A DNA stretch of 42,377 nt from Rhizobium sp. BK399 (GTDB taxonomy: Bacteria > Pseudomonadota > Alphaproteobacteria > Rhizobiales > Rhizobiaceae): positions 1-42,377 of the forward strand of contig NZ_JACIAH010000028.1 of assembly GCF_014194695.1 (NCBI RefSeq), given 5' to 3'. The notes below the pieces were generated by a model. The model did not search any database, had not been told where the DNA came from, and saw only the letters and a list, made by a program, of their open reading frames with translations. Every line of letters begins with the position of its first letter. Position 1 is the stretch's first letter. Both the position numbers and the translations under genes were made by a program. Positions 9,992-18,040 of this stretch are shown here, in pieces.

Positions 9992-10498
9992 ATGGAGGAA
10001 GTGGTGCCTGACTGGTTTGACAATATCGGCGTTCAAGGCGACTTGCTGCGAAACCTTACCGCGTTGTTGGCTGCCTATATCCTTGCGCTACCGATTGCAT
10101 GGGATCGGGAACGGAACGAGCGTAGTGCCGGCCTGCGTACCTTCCCGCTTGTCGCCATCGCAGCCTGTGGATTCATTCAGGCGGCCGAAACCGTGACCAA
10201 AGAAAATGCGGAAGCGACAGCCCGTATCATTGAAGGGATCATCAATGGGGTCGGATTTATCGGTGGTGGCGCGATACTGGTCGGAAAAGCTAGTATTCGC
10301 GGCACGGCAACGGCCGCAAGCCTATGGGCAACCGGTGCGATCGGTGCAGCAGTGGGATTGGGCGCCTACGAGACTGCCATCGTTCTCTCAATCGCGACTT
10401 TTGCGACCCTGCGGGTAATGGCGAACTTCAAGGTTGAGGCCCAAGTGAACGAAGTTAGCCCCAAGAGCCTGTCCGAGGATTTTCAGGCAAAGGAATAG
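9992..10498 (+). CDS. MgtC/SapB family membrane protein
   Basis: A 168-residue membrane protein with the MgtC signatures: IAWDRERNERSAGLRTFPLV (charged cytosolic loop, AGLRT) and IINGVGFIGGGAILV. MgtC proteins are linked to growth at low magnesium and to regulation of the F-type ATPase. This one lacks the long C-terminal cytosolic domain of virulence MgtC and ends soon after the last helix. The frame is open from 9782, but the ATG at 9992 gives the usual N-terminus just before the first helix. It is divergent from the AI-2E-type gene; together with that and the antiporter it forms an ion-transport group. Confidence 0.85.
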   Translation: MEEVVPDWFDNIGVQGDLLRNLTALLAAYILALPIAWDRERNERSAGLRTFPLVAIAACGFIQAAETVTKENAEATARIIEGIINGVGFIGGGAILVGKASIRGTATAASLWATGAIGAAVGLGAYETAIVLSIATFATLRVMANFKVEAQVNEVSPKSLSEDFQAKE

Positions 10499-10616
10499 TT
10501 TCCAAAGCGATGCTCCGCAGCTCGGCGGTGGTACGATAGGTGTCATGACGGCAAGCTCCATGAGTCTCAATTCGTAGGATCGAACCCAGTTCTGCGTTTC
10601 GTTTTCGAGGGATGCC

Positions 10617-11290
10617 ATGAAGAGCGTCTCGAATGACGCTGGGATGCTGCTGTCCCGCGCGAGGTCACGCTTTCAACGATCTACACACCGATGGCGGCTA
10701 TCAAATGCGATGGCCGCGCAATTCAGATCCCAACAGGCGAGGGACTTCGCATGCCTGCTCGATCTCGATCCCGATGTCGTTCGATGGAGAGCTGCGCCGC
10801 CGCCGCCGCGTGACGGGGACGACGAATACCAGCTCGACTCCTAGTGCTGACCGTCGCGGGCGGATCCTTCCTGATCGACGTCGGCCAGGAGGAGCCATCG
10901 CCGCCGGTCTGGCTATCCAGCGCGATCGAATCCATGGGGCCCCGTGGCGATGATCGAATTCGCCGACAGCTTTCGACTCCGGAATGCGCAGGATCTTCTC
11001 CGATACGGCCTCTACCGAGCGCCGCTCGGTGACACGATTCGCCTCGTGGCCGGCCTCGAGGAGATGGGATCGTTGACAGTCGCCGAGTGCATGTCGGGTG
11101 AGGGAAGGGCGACCTATGCCGACGGTGGCCTCGCTTGTCCTCCGAGGATTCTTGGAGATCGATCTGGATGAAGCCCTGATCAGCCCGGAAACGCGGGTGC
11201 GCCGGATACGGGATGACGTGACGCGCCATCGGGCGCCAGCCGACATCTTCTTCAATCCGGAATCACACAATGAAAAATATTTCTCGCGAC
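10617..11290 (+). pseudogene. Decayed gene, possible TnsA-like endonuclease
   Basis: Fragments in four changing frames can be joined into one protein. They read FACLLDLDPDVVRWRAAPPP, then DEYQLD, then GSFLIDVGQEEPSPPVW, then MIEFADSFRLRNAQDLLRYG and a C-terminal piece RGFLEIDLDEALISPETRVR. The early part follows the layout of TnsA N-terminal endonuclease domains (a D-PDV strand, then Y-x-x-D and a buried hydrophobic strand ending in Asp-Val), but the final Lys of the nuclease motif is replaced by Gly. Several frameshifts and stops make it inactive. The AAA+ ATPase remnant lies directly downstream on the same strand, so the two were probably one operon. Family assignment is tentative; the broken state is clear. 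Confidence 0.45.
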
Positions 11291-12475
11291 GGGCACGATT
11301 TCTCGCTGCCCGAATTCCTCGCATACGCGTCCATCAGCGGCGCCATCCGACCGTTGAAGCGTGCCACTCGCTACGCCATCGGACTAATCGTTCCCGACTG
11401 GGATCGCAGGGTCACCTACATGCGGGCAGCGCTCGTGGTGATCGACCGGGAACTTGATTTCCGCTTCCGGGATCAGGTCAAGGCGTTCGATCACGAAAAG
11501 GCGGAATCCTCAACCGACTCCGTGTTGGACATGCTGCAGAACACGAAGACGATCATCCTCTTCAAGTCGGCAGAAGCGTCCCATCGGATCTCCGGCACGC
11601 TCTCGATGCAATCGTCCACGTTCCGTCTCCCGACAGTCGCCTGATGCGCGGCGTGGTTCGGTGGGCATACGGTATCGGTGTCACCGATCTGCAAGCGAAG
11701 GCGCTCGCGAGATCCAACTGGAAACGCCTGAAGCTTGCGATGACACGAGGCCGGCCGATCTCGCGCGCCTTCGCAATCATTGAAAAGATGGCGCGGGAGG
11801 AACCCTCGGCATCAAAGCAGACCAAGGATCCCGAAGCGCTCTCGCAGGTGCGCCTCGAAGACATGGAGGGGCTACGGCGAAGCGAAGGAGTGGGGGCTCG
11901 ATCTTGCGCGAGAGCTCGCCGACTGGCGCGCGGGGACGATCTCCTGGGAAGACGTCGACAAGGGAATGCTGCTGTCGGGTCCGCCAGGGACGGGCAAGAC
12001 AATGTTCGCCCGCGCGCTCGCCGCCTCATGCCATGTCAAGCTGATCGCCACTTCGTACGCCAAGCGGCAGGCGAAGGGATATCTCAACGACTTCCTGAAG
12101 GCCATGCAGAAGAGCTTCAAGGCAAGGATGCTGCGCCAGCGATCCTGTTCATCGACGAGGTCGACGCTTTCGGATCTAGGGATGGCGCTCAGGGTAGCAA
12201 TGCGTCCTACGACATCAAGGCGATCAATGGCCTCCTAGAGTAACTCGACAGCATCGACGGCAGGGAGGGTGTTATCGTCGTCGCTGCCTGCAATCATCCC
12301 AAGATGGTCGATGCTGCGATCCTGCGGGCAGGATGGCTTGACCGTCACGTCGAGATCTCGCTTCCAGAACAGAGCGCGCGTGAGGCCATCTTCAGGATGC
12401 ATCTGCACGACAGCCTTGGCGCCGAGGACTATTGAGACTTTGCGGCGGCGACTTCTGGCCTGTCCGGTGCCGAGA
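11270..12475 (+). pseudogene. Decayed AAA+ ATPase gene
   Basis: The remains of one AAA+ ATPase spread over several frames. They carry an N-terminal region (from MKNISRDGHDF), Walker A GPPGTGKT (about 11980), Walker B ILFIDEVDAF (about 12145), sensor-1-like AACNHP, and ILRAGWLDRHVEISLP. In that last motif the arginine-finger position of the usual ILRAGRLDRH is Trp. Frameshifts occur near 11640, 11870 and 12130, and in-frame stops at 12241 (TAA) and 12433 (TGA). The ancestral protein resembles the FtsH-like AAA ATPases without protease domain found in rhizobia. It cannot be made as a full-length protein. Confidence 0.8.
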
Positions 12476-12910
12476 GGGGCGATGGGCTACCATCGTCGCT
12501 ACCGGGACCCGTGCTGAGCTGCAGTGCGGACGGGTTGGCGAGTTCGCTCACAGTTCCTCGGGGGGCGGAGATGCCATAAGACCGTCCGAAGCAAGCAAAG
12601 TGCGCGATATCTTTATTCCGAACCTCCATATCGACACCGTCAAGGTCCAAAGCCGGAACTTCCACTAAAGCTGCTGGCGAAGGGGAGGGCGTTTTCCTTG
12701 AGCACTCAGGAACTGGGCTGATCGGACCGTCGCGTGACGAAATGTTGAGGAGCCATCGGGACCGTCGACCACCGTCACCATTTCAGATTCCGCAATAAAA
12801 TCGAAACAACTGGCGCAATTGTGAGCGCCCTACGCTTGCGGCACTATCCGCCCGTCAGACGAACTCAGCGTCGCCTGATGCCTCAACGAAGAAGCCGCAG
12901 GTAGCCGAGA
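12476..12910. other. Intergenic region upstream of the alpha/beta hydrolase
   Basis: The first 200 nt look like further decayed coding sequence with no recognisable frame. The last 120 nt hold a copy of the shared 29-nt element and presumably the promoter of the hydrolase gene. Confidence 0.5.
12792..12820 (+). promoter_or_regulatory. Shared 29-nt operator, copy A (upstream of alpha/beta hydrolase)
   Basis: One of five elements that align without gaps. It begins GCAAT, has TC at positions 10-11 followed by GAAAC, and ends GCAATT. It ends 90 nt before the hydrolase start. The partly palindromic core (AACAA...CAATTGT-like) suits a LysR-type dimer. Confidence 0.7.
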
Positions 12911-13891
12911 ATGACGCAGACCTTTTCTTCCATGACGCGCAGGAGCGCACTCCTTTCCGCCGGTGCCGCCGTCGCAGCCATGGCGATTTCACCGTCTCTC
13001 AATCTTGCAGCCGAGGCTGCATCAGCATCCAGCTCAACCGAAGGAACCAAGACAATGGCATATTTAACCACCAAGGACGGCGCCGAAATATTCTACAAGG
13101 ACTGGGGTCCGAAGGACGCGCAGCCGATCGTCTTCCACCACGGCTGGCCGCTGTCGTCGGACGACTGGGATGCCCAGATGCTGTTCTTCCTGTCGAAGGG
13201 TTATCGCGTCGTTGCGCACGATCGCCGTGGTCACGGACGTTCCGCTCAGGTTTCCGAGGGCCATGATATGGATCACTACGCCGCGGATGCCTTCGCCGTG
13301 GTCGAAGCGCTCGACCTTAAGAATGCCGTCCACATCGGTCACTCCACCGGCGGCGGTGAAGTCGCTCGCTACGTCGCCAAGCACGGCCAGCCAGCCGGCC
13401 GCGTCGCCAAGGCGGTTCTCGTTTCCGCCGTACCTCCACTGATGCTCAAGACTGAAGCGAATCCTGAAGGTCTGCCGATGGAAGTCTTCGACGGTTTCCG
13501 CTCGGCGCTTGCCGCCAACCGCGCGCAGTTCTTCCGTGATGTTCCGGCTGGTCCCTTCTACGGTTTCAATCGGGATGGCGCGACAGTCCAGGAAGGCGTG
13601 ATCCAGAATTGGTGGCGCCAGGGCATGATGGGCGGCGCGAAGGCGCATTACGACGGCATCAAGGCGTTCTCTGAAACTGACCAGACGGAAGATCTGAAGG
13701 CAATCACGGTTCCAGCCCTCGTCCTGCATGGCGAAGACGACCAGATCGTGCCGATCGCAGACTCCGCACTGAAGTCTTCCAAGCTCCTGAAGAATGGCAC
13801 GCTCAAGACCTATCCCGGCTTCTCGCACGGCATGCTGACCGTCAACGCCGATGTCCTGAATGCCGATCTCCTGGCCTTCGTGAAGGCCTGA
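12911..13891 (+). CDS. Alpha/beta hydrolase, non-heme haloperoxidase/arylesterase type, with Tat signal
   Basis: A 326-residue alpha/beta hydrolase. Residues 1 to about 37 carry a twin-arginine signal (TRRSALL followed by an Ala-rich hydrophobic stretch). From residue 49 (MAYLTTKDGAEIFYKDWG) begins a complete cofactor-free haloperoxidase/esterase. It has HHGWP for the oxyanion hole, GHSTGG with nucleophile Ser145, HGEDDQ with the acid at Asp276 or 277, and FSHGM with His306. The internal ATG at 13055 is preceded by GAAGGA and matches the usual start of the family, so a cytoplasmic form is possible. It is the first gene behind operator copy A, followed by the Rid and ChaC-like genes in a probable operon. 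The likely role is ester or lactone hydrolysis within the cluster's detoxification pathway. Confidence 0.9.
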   Translation: MTQTFSSMTRRSALLSAGAAVAAMAISPSLNLAAEAASASSSTEGTKTMAYLTTKDGAEIFYKDWGPKDAQPIVFHHGWPLSSDDWDAQMLFFLSKGYRVVAHDRRGHGRSAQVSEGHDMDHYAADAFAVVEALDLKNAVHIGHSTGGGEVARYVAKHGQPAGRVAKAVLVSAVPPLMLKTEANPEGLPMEVFDGFRSALAANRAQFFRDVPAGPFYGFNRDGATVQEGVIQNWWRQGMMGGAKAHYDGIKAFSETDQTEDLKAITVPALVLHGEDDQIVPIADSALKSSKLLKNGTLKTYPGFSHGMLTVNADVLNADLLAFVKA

Positions 13892-13988
13892 TCGGTCCGG
13901 CGGCGGGTGCGGCGTCCCACGCATCCGTCGCCTCCATGAACCGCGAGTGCCCACTCGGCGCGCCATCATTCGATCAAAGGAATCTACG

Positions 13989-14447
13989 ATGACGAACAGC
14001 AACCCGTCCAAGAAAGTAGAGAACCATGGCGTCGCCTGGGAGCGCGCCTTCGGATACGTTCAAGCCGTGCAGGTCAAGGACACGATCTATGTCTCGGGCC
14101 AGTTGAGCCACGATGGCAACGGCAATCTTGTCGCTCCGGCGGAACTCGATGAGGATAAGCGGCCTGCGGACTTCTCGCAGATGGAGAGCCAGATCCGCCA
14201 GACCTACATCAACGCAAAGACTCTGCTCGCCAGATATGGTGCGACCCTCGACGATGTCATTGAAGAGACACTGTACGTGCTTGATGTTCCTAGCGCGTTT
14301 GCGGCTGGATCCAAGGTCCGCAAGGAAATGTACGGTACGGATGTACCTCAGTGCGCCAGCAACCTAATCGGGGTTTCGGCGCTGGCTTTCCCCGAACAGA
14401 TCGTCGAAATCACTTTCCGGGCAATCATCAACCGTTCCGCTGATTGA
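13989..14447 (+). CDS. Rid family (RidA/YjgF-like) protein
   Basis: A 152-residue protein of the YjgF/YER057c/UK114 superfamily: VSGQLSHDGNGNLV, QIRQTYINAKTLLARYGATLDDVIEETLYV and a final VEITFRAII strand match the fold. True RidA deaminases have an Arg in the PARS motif that binds the substrate carboxylate; the equivalent stretch here is VPQCASNLIG with no Arg, so imine or enamine deaminase activity is unlikely or altered. The ATG at 13989 follows AAAGGAATCTACG. It lies 97 nt after the alpha/beta hydrolase gene, probably on the same transcript. Rid paralogues without the Arg often occur in catabolic operons with unknown jobs. Confidence 0.88.
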   Translation: MTNSNPSKKVENHGVAWERAFGYVQAVQVKDTIYVSGQLSHDGNGNLVAPAELDEDKRPADFSQMESQIRQTYINAKTLLARYGATLDDVIEETLYVLDVPSAFAAGSKVRKEMYGTDVPQCASNLIGVSALAFPEQIVEITFRAIINRSAD

Positions 14448-14465
14448 TCGGGCGGCAGCTACTCC

Positions 14466-15251
14466 ATGAAGCGCCGGAGACGATGGGCCTCCGGCGGCAA
14501 ACCCGTTGAAACGGTTCACACGATGCCAAAAACACCGGCCGCCAAGGCGCCCGCACCTGCTACCATGGAACTCACCCCCGACCTCGTCGCCACGACCATC
14601 AGAATTGTCGAAGACGAGGGACCGGAACCCAATTGGAACCCGATCTCGCCCGAGCAGCTCGACGACCTCGTCAGCAGGGTTGAGGAAGAGGCTGATGACG
14701 AGGAGATATGGGTGTTCGCGTACGGATCCTTGATGTGGAATCCGGGTTTCGAGGTGGCCGCCAGCGAAGAGGCGGTCGCTTACGGCTGGCACCGTGCGTT
14801 CTCGTTGAGGATTGAGCGGCTCAGGGCCACCTCCGACGCGCCCGGTCTCATGCTCGCGCTTCGGCCAGGAGGAAGCTGTTCGGGTCTTGTCCTCAAGCTT
14901 CCGTGCACTACCAAGAGGGAGAATCTGCGTACTCTTCTGGCGCGAGAGATTCGGTATGCCGAAGTGTGCGATATGGTGCGTTGGGTTGCGGTCAAGACAC
15001 CGACGGGTGTGCGGCGCGCGCTCACGTTCTGGGCGAGCGGCAGGCAATCTCCGCTCACGGAGAAGATCCCGCTCGAAGAGGCGGCAGGGTTGATCGCCCA
15101 GGCATGTGGACCTGCCGGATCTTGCGCGGAGTACCTGCATCGGACGGTTTCAGATCTGGCGGATCGCAAAATCTATGATCGAAACCTGTGGCAGCTACAG
15201 CAAATAGTCGCAGCTAGGCTTAGAGCATTCCAACAGCATGATCGAAGCTGA
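14466..15251 (+). CDS. Gamma-glutamylcyclotransferase, ChaC-like (glutathione-specific)
   Basis: A 261-residue protein. After about 78 residues of charged leader comes the cyclotransferase core VFAYGSLMWNPGF (the YGSL substrate-binding loop), then AYGWHRAFSLR, LVLKLP and LLAREIRYAEV, which should carry the catalytic Glu. The closing region LWQLQQIVAARL also fits ChaC. ChaC enzymes cleave glutathione to 5-oxoproline and Cys-Gly. The first ATG is at 14466, but a second ATG at 14523 is also reasonable; a GC hairpin at 14473-14495 between them might end the upstream message, which would favour the later start. A glutathione-degrading enzyme here fits a module for electrophile conjugates. Confidence 0.85.
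   Translation: MKRRRRWASGGKPVETVHTMPKTPAAKAPAPATMELTPDLVATTIRIVEDEGPEPNWNPISPEQLDDLVSRVEEEADDEEIWVFAYGSLMWNPGFEVAASEEAVAYGWHRAFSLRIERLRATSDAPGLMLALRPGGSCSGLVLKLPCTTKRENLRTLLAREIRYAEVCDMVRWVAVKTPTGVRRALTFWASGRQSPLTEKIPLEEAAGLIAQACGPAGSCAEYLHRTVSDLADRKIYDRNLWQLQQIVAARLRAFQQHDRS
14473..14495 (+). terminator. GC hairpin after the Rid gene (uncertain terminator)
   Basis: A GCCGGAG/CTCCGGC stem around a 9-nt loop, 25 nt after the Rid stop codon. No T-run follows, so it may be only a weak terminator or a start-site hairpin for the ChaC-like gene. Confidence 0.35.
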
Positions 15252-15291
15252 AAGGCGTGTGCCAGATCATGGTGACGGGCATGTGCGTGCG

Positions 15292-16191
15292 TCAGTCCAA
15301 CATGACCATCTTTGCCGCGACCTGATCCTCGAAGAACTTGGAGAATGACGCAATCCTTGGCGGGAGGGCTTGGTAGGGCGGGTAGAACAGCGTCAGCCAC
15401 AGGTTCGGCGGCGCCCATCCCTTGAAGACGTGGACAAGGCGACCGCTACTGATGTGATCGGCGATGTTGAATCCTGGAAGCAGCGCGACACCCGCGCCGT
15501 CGGCGGCCATGTCCGCCAGAACCTCTCCGCTGTTGGCGCTGAAGGCTCGACCTGCCGAAATCGTGATGCTTGACCCGCCGTCGGACAGCACCCAGTTCTC
15601 ACGCCGGCTTTCGCCGCTGTACGCGAGGCAGTCATCGGGCTTCAGTTCGTTTGGGTGCTGCATGTCGGCGAATCTGCTTCCGGGAGCGGCGACCAGGATG
15701 CGCGTCACCACCCGGATCTTCCTCCAGATCGTGAACTTGTCCGAAGGCTGCGACGAGATGCGGATCGCCAGATCGTAGTCGTCGTCGACGATGTTCACCA
15801 ATCCATCGGACAGCGAGATCTCGAAGCTCATCTTCGGATAGCGCTCCTTGAATCCTGAAAGGATCGGCGGGAGCACGGTCTTGCCGAACCACGTTGGCGC
15901 ACTGATCCGAAGCCGTCCCTCATCGGCCTTGTGCGCGTTCATCATCTCGCACCGCGCGTCTTCGAGCGTCTTCACCGCGGGCTGGATCTGCGCGGCAAAG
16001 ATCGCGCCATCGGTCGTCAAAGAAACCTGCCTCGTGGTGCGCACAAAGAGCTGTACGCCGAGTTCTGCCTCGAGCGCGGCGATGGCACGCGTTACGGCTG
16101 CGGGTGTCATGTCCAGTTCGCGGGCTACCTGCGCGAAGTTCCGCTTCTCGGCGGCAAGGAGGAAAGTTCGAAGGGCTTTGTAGTCGTTCAT
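15292..16191 (-). CDS. LysR-family transcriptional regulator
   Basis: A 299-residue LysR-type regulator. Residues 1-60 form the winged helix-turn-helix (FAQVARELDMTPAAVTRAIAALEAELGVQLFVRTTRQVSLT). The two-lobed effector domain follows (RLRISAPTWFGKTVLPPIL, then DDYDLAIRIS). The sequence is of the CrgA/AaeR-like group often found beside electrophile or aromatic-responsive genes. The ATG at 16191 is divergent from the VOC dioxygenase gene, with 117 nt between them. That space contains operator copy B, the classic LysR arrangement. Four other copies of the element precede other units nearby, so this protein is the best candidate for the regulator of the cluster; that is inference from position and operator symmetry. 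Confidence 0.93.
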   Translation of the reverse strand: MNDYKALRTFLLAAEKRNFAQVARELDMTPAAVTRAIAALEAELGVQLFVRTTRQVSLTTDGAIFAAQIQPAVKTLEDARCEMMNAHKADEGRLRISAPTWFGKTVLPPILSGFKERYPKMSFEISLSDGLVNIVDDDYDLAIRISSQPSDKFTIWRKIRVVTRILVAAPGSRFADMQHPNELKPDDCLAYSGESRRENWVLSDGGSSITISAGRAFSANSGEVLADMAADGAGVALLPGFNIADHISSGRLVHVFKGWAPPNLWLTLFYPPYQALPPRIASFSKFFEDQVAAKMVMLD

Positions 16192-16209
16192 ATCATTGTT
16201 TCAAATTTA

Positions 16210-16238
16210 GCAATTCAATCACAATGAATATTGCAATT
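16210..16238 (+). promoter_or_regulatory. Shared 29-nt operator, copy B (LysR/VOC divergent promoter)
   Basis: Begins GCAATTCAATC and ends ATATTGCAATT. It contains an ATTCA/TGAAT dyad spaced like a T-N11-A LysR box. It lies 19 nt from the LysR start and 71 nt from the dioxygenase start, so it could serve both autoregulation and activation. Confidence 0.75.
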
Positions 16239-16308
16239 CCGCGCTGTGATCAACGGGTGTACATTCATATCAACACTTGAACACCAGCGCTGATTGAAAG
16301 GCACAGAC

Positions 16309-17241
16309 ATGATCCAGGACATCAGGGGACTTCACCACGTGACTTCGATGGCATCGGACGCGCGGCAGAACAATCGCTTCTTCACCGACACGCTGGGCCT
16401 GCGGCGCGTCAAGCAGACTGTCAACTTCGACGATCCGAGCGTCTACCACCTGTACTACGGTGACGAGAATGGTTCCGCAGGCACGGTGATGACCTACTTC
16501 CCATTCCCGAACATGATGCTTGGTCGTGCGGGCGTGGGTGAGGTCGGTGAGACGCAGTTCTCGGTTCCAAAGGGCTCGCTGAAGTTCTGGCAGGATCGCT
16601 TCGCGGCTCAAGGTGTCGACGGTCTGGAAACGGATACTGTCTTCGGTGCCAACCGTCTTCGCTTCATGGGCCCGGATGGCGACGGTCTTGCGCTAATCGA
16701 GACCGCCGACGACAACCGCTCGCCATGGCGGGCGGGTGGAATTCCCGACGATGCGGCCATCCGCGGTTTCGCCGGCGCTCGCTTCAGCCTGCACGATACG
16801 GCTGCGACGGAAGAGCTGCTCGGCTTCATGGGGTACCAGCGCGCCGAAAAGGACGGCGACGTGACTCGCTTCATCATTCCAAACGGAAACGGAGCGGACA
16901 CGATTGATCTTGCATCCCTGCCGAAAACGCCCTTTGCGCGTCAGGGGGCGGGATCAGTTCACCACATTGCGTTTGCCGTCGACAACCGCGAGAAGCAGCT
17001 CGATGTGCGCAAAGCGCTGATGGACACGGGCTATCAAGTCACACCCGTCATCGACCGCGACTACTTCTGGGCCATCTACTTCCGCACGCCGGGCGGTATC
17101 CTGTTCGAGGTCGCCACCAACGAGCCTGGGTTCAACCGTGACGAGGACACCGCGCATCTCGGAGAAGTTCTCAAGCTCCCGAGCCGATACGAGGACTACC
17201 GGGATCAGATCCAGGCCAACCTCGTGCCGCTGGCAGCCTGA
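16309..17241 (+). CDS. VOC-family ring-cleaving dioxygenase-like protein (MhqO/CatE type)
   Basis: A 310-residue protein made of two glyoxalase/VOC modules. Metal-ligand candidates are His in GLHHVTSM near the N-terminus, His in SVHHIAFAV near residue 220, and Glu in GILFEVATNEPGF near residue 265, the usual 2-His-1-Glu set of extradiol dioxygenases. Close relatives are the hydroquinone-specific dioxygenases of quinone-stress operons (MhqA, MhqO). It should cleave a hydroquinone- or catechol-like ring using Fe(II) and oxygen in the cytoplasm. The ATG at 16309 is preceded by AAAGG; a TTG five codons upstream is less likely. It is divergent from the LysR gene and follows operator copy B. Confidence 0.9.
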   Translation: MIQDIRGLHHVTSMASDARQNNRFFTDTLGLRRVKQTVNFDDPSVYHLYYGDENGSAGTVMTYFPFPNMMLGRAGVGEVGETQFSVPKGSLKFWQDRFAAQGVDGLETDTVFGANRLRFMGPDGDGLALIETADDNRSPWRAGGIPDDAAIRGFAGARFSLHDTAATEELLGFMGYQRAEKDGDVTRFIIPNGNGADTIDLASLPKTPFARQGAGSVHHIAFAVDNREKQLDVRKALMDTGYQVTPVIDRDYFWAIYFRTPGGILFEVATNEPGFNRDEDTAHLGEVLKLPSRYEDYRDQIQANLVPLAA

Positions 17242-17300
17242 CGCGCTCTTTCGTGCCATGAGGACCTCGAGCGCCGCCAACCACTGTGATTGCGGCGCGT

Positions 17301-17861
17301 TCAGTGCGTCCTGCTCGAACGGCCATAGCAATGGGCGATGTGGGCGTTCAGGGCAAGTGCGATATGTGCGACGAGCGACTGGTCCACCTCATACTCGCCA
17401 ATCAGGGGAAGTAGTGCCGCGCCGATGTCCCGCACGGTCGGATCGTCGATGCCACGACAGACAGTCAGATCGTCGACAGGGGAGTCACCCGTCTGCTCCG
17501 CAAGCTCGGCCAGATGCTTGCGTGGGAGATGGATCACGAGTGCTTCGAAATGTCCGCGGACGGCGATCGCAGCGCCATTTTCCAGGTTGACGAGACAGAT
17601 GGATCCTTCGGGATAGATCCTAAGCGGAGATGGCGGTCGGTCCTGCCAGATGTCCGAATGCTCGACATCGGTTAGATAGAGCACGATGAGAAACGCCTCG
17701 TCGGCCGGGATTACGACTGCAGGATCATGCTCGGCGTAGTCGCGAACGACGTGGGCCATCGTCATCTCGGTATCGCGGAAAGGTCTCGTCACGAGAGTGC
17801 GAGCATTGCCTGCCTGGAACCATTCGCCTATCTTGTCGGCGACCGCCGATGCTTCACTCAC
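17301..17861 (-). pseudogene. AraC-type regulator remnant: sensor domain without DNA-binding domain
   Basis: A 186-residue frame matching the N-terminal ligand-binding domain of an AraC-family regulator (AraC_binding_2 type). It shows PADEAFLIVLYL, EGSICLVNLENGAAI and LVIHLPRKHLAELA, and a tail of the form LVAHIALALNAHIAHCYG, which normally leads straight into the double helix-turn-helix. Here it stops 5 residues later, and no helix-turn-helix sequence is visible in any frame in the 60 nt before the dioxygenase gene. The start is a GTG at 17861 with no clear ribosome binding site. It is divergent from a full-length AraC gene of the same layout. It is most likely a C-terminally truncated pseudogene, though a free-standing sensor domain cannot be excluded. 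Confidence 0.7.
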
Positions 17862-18040
17862 AATGAACTCGTATGAAAAGGGCCTGAAAGTCGGATGGAT
17901 GTTCCGGGCCGCTGGTTAGCAATTTTCCGTTCAATCCACCGTTGTGGCGCGCCCGGTCACATTAGGATAGAGAAGTACCTCGATCTTTCCGGGAGGTGAT
18001 GGGGAAAGAAACAGCTTAGGCGAACTGGAAGGTAGCGTGT

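Noticed and set aside
13064..14011. A 315-codon minus-strand frame across the alpha/beta hydrolase
   Set aside because: It is the antisense of a gene with a complete catalytic triad and resembles no protein family.
17862..18040. A possible sixth copy of the shared operator between the AraC genes (AGCAATTTTCCGTTCAATCC)
   Set aside because: Only the GCAATT half and a CAATC are shared; the fixed spacing and the invariant inner positions are missing.
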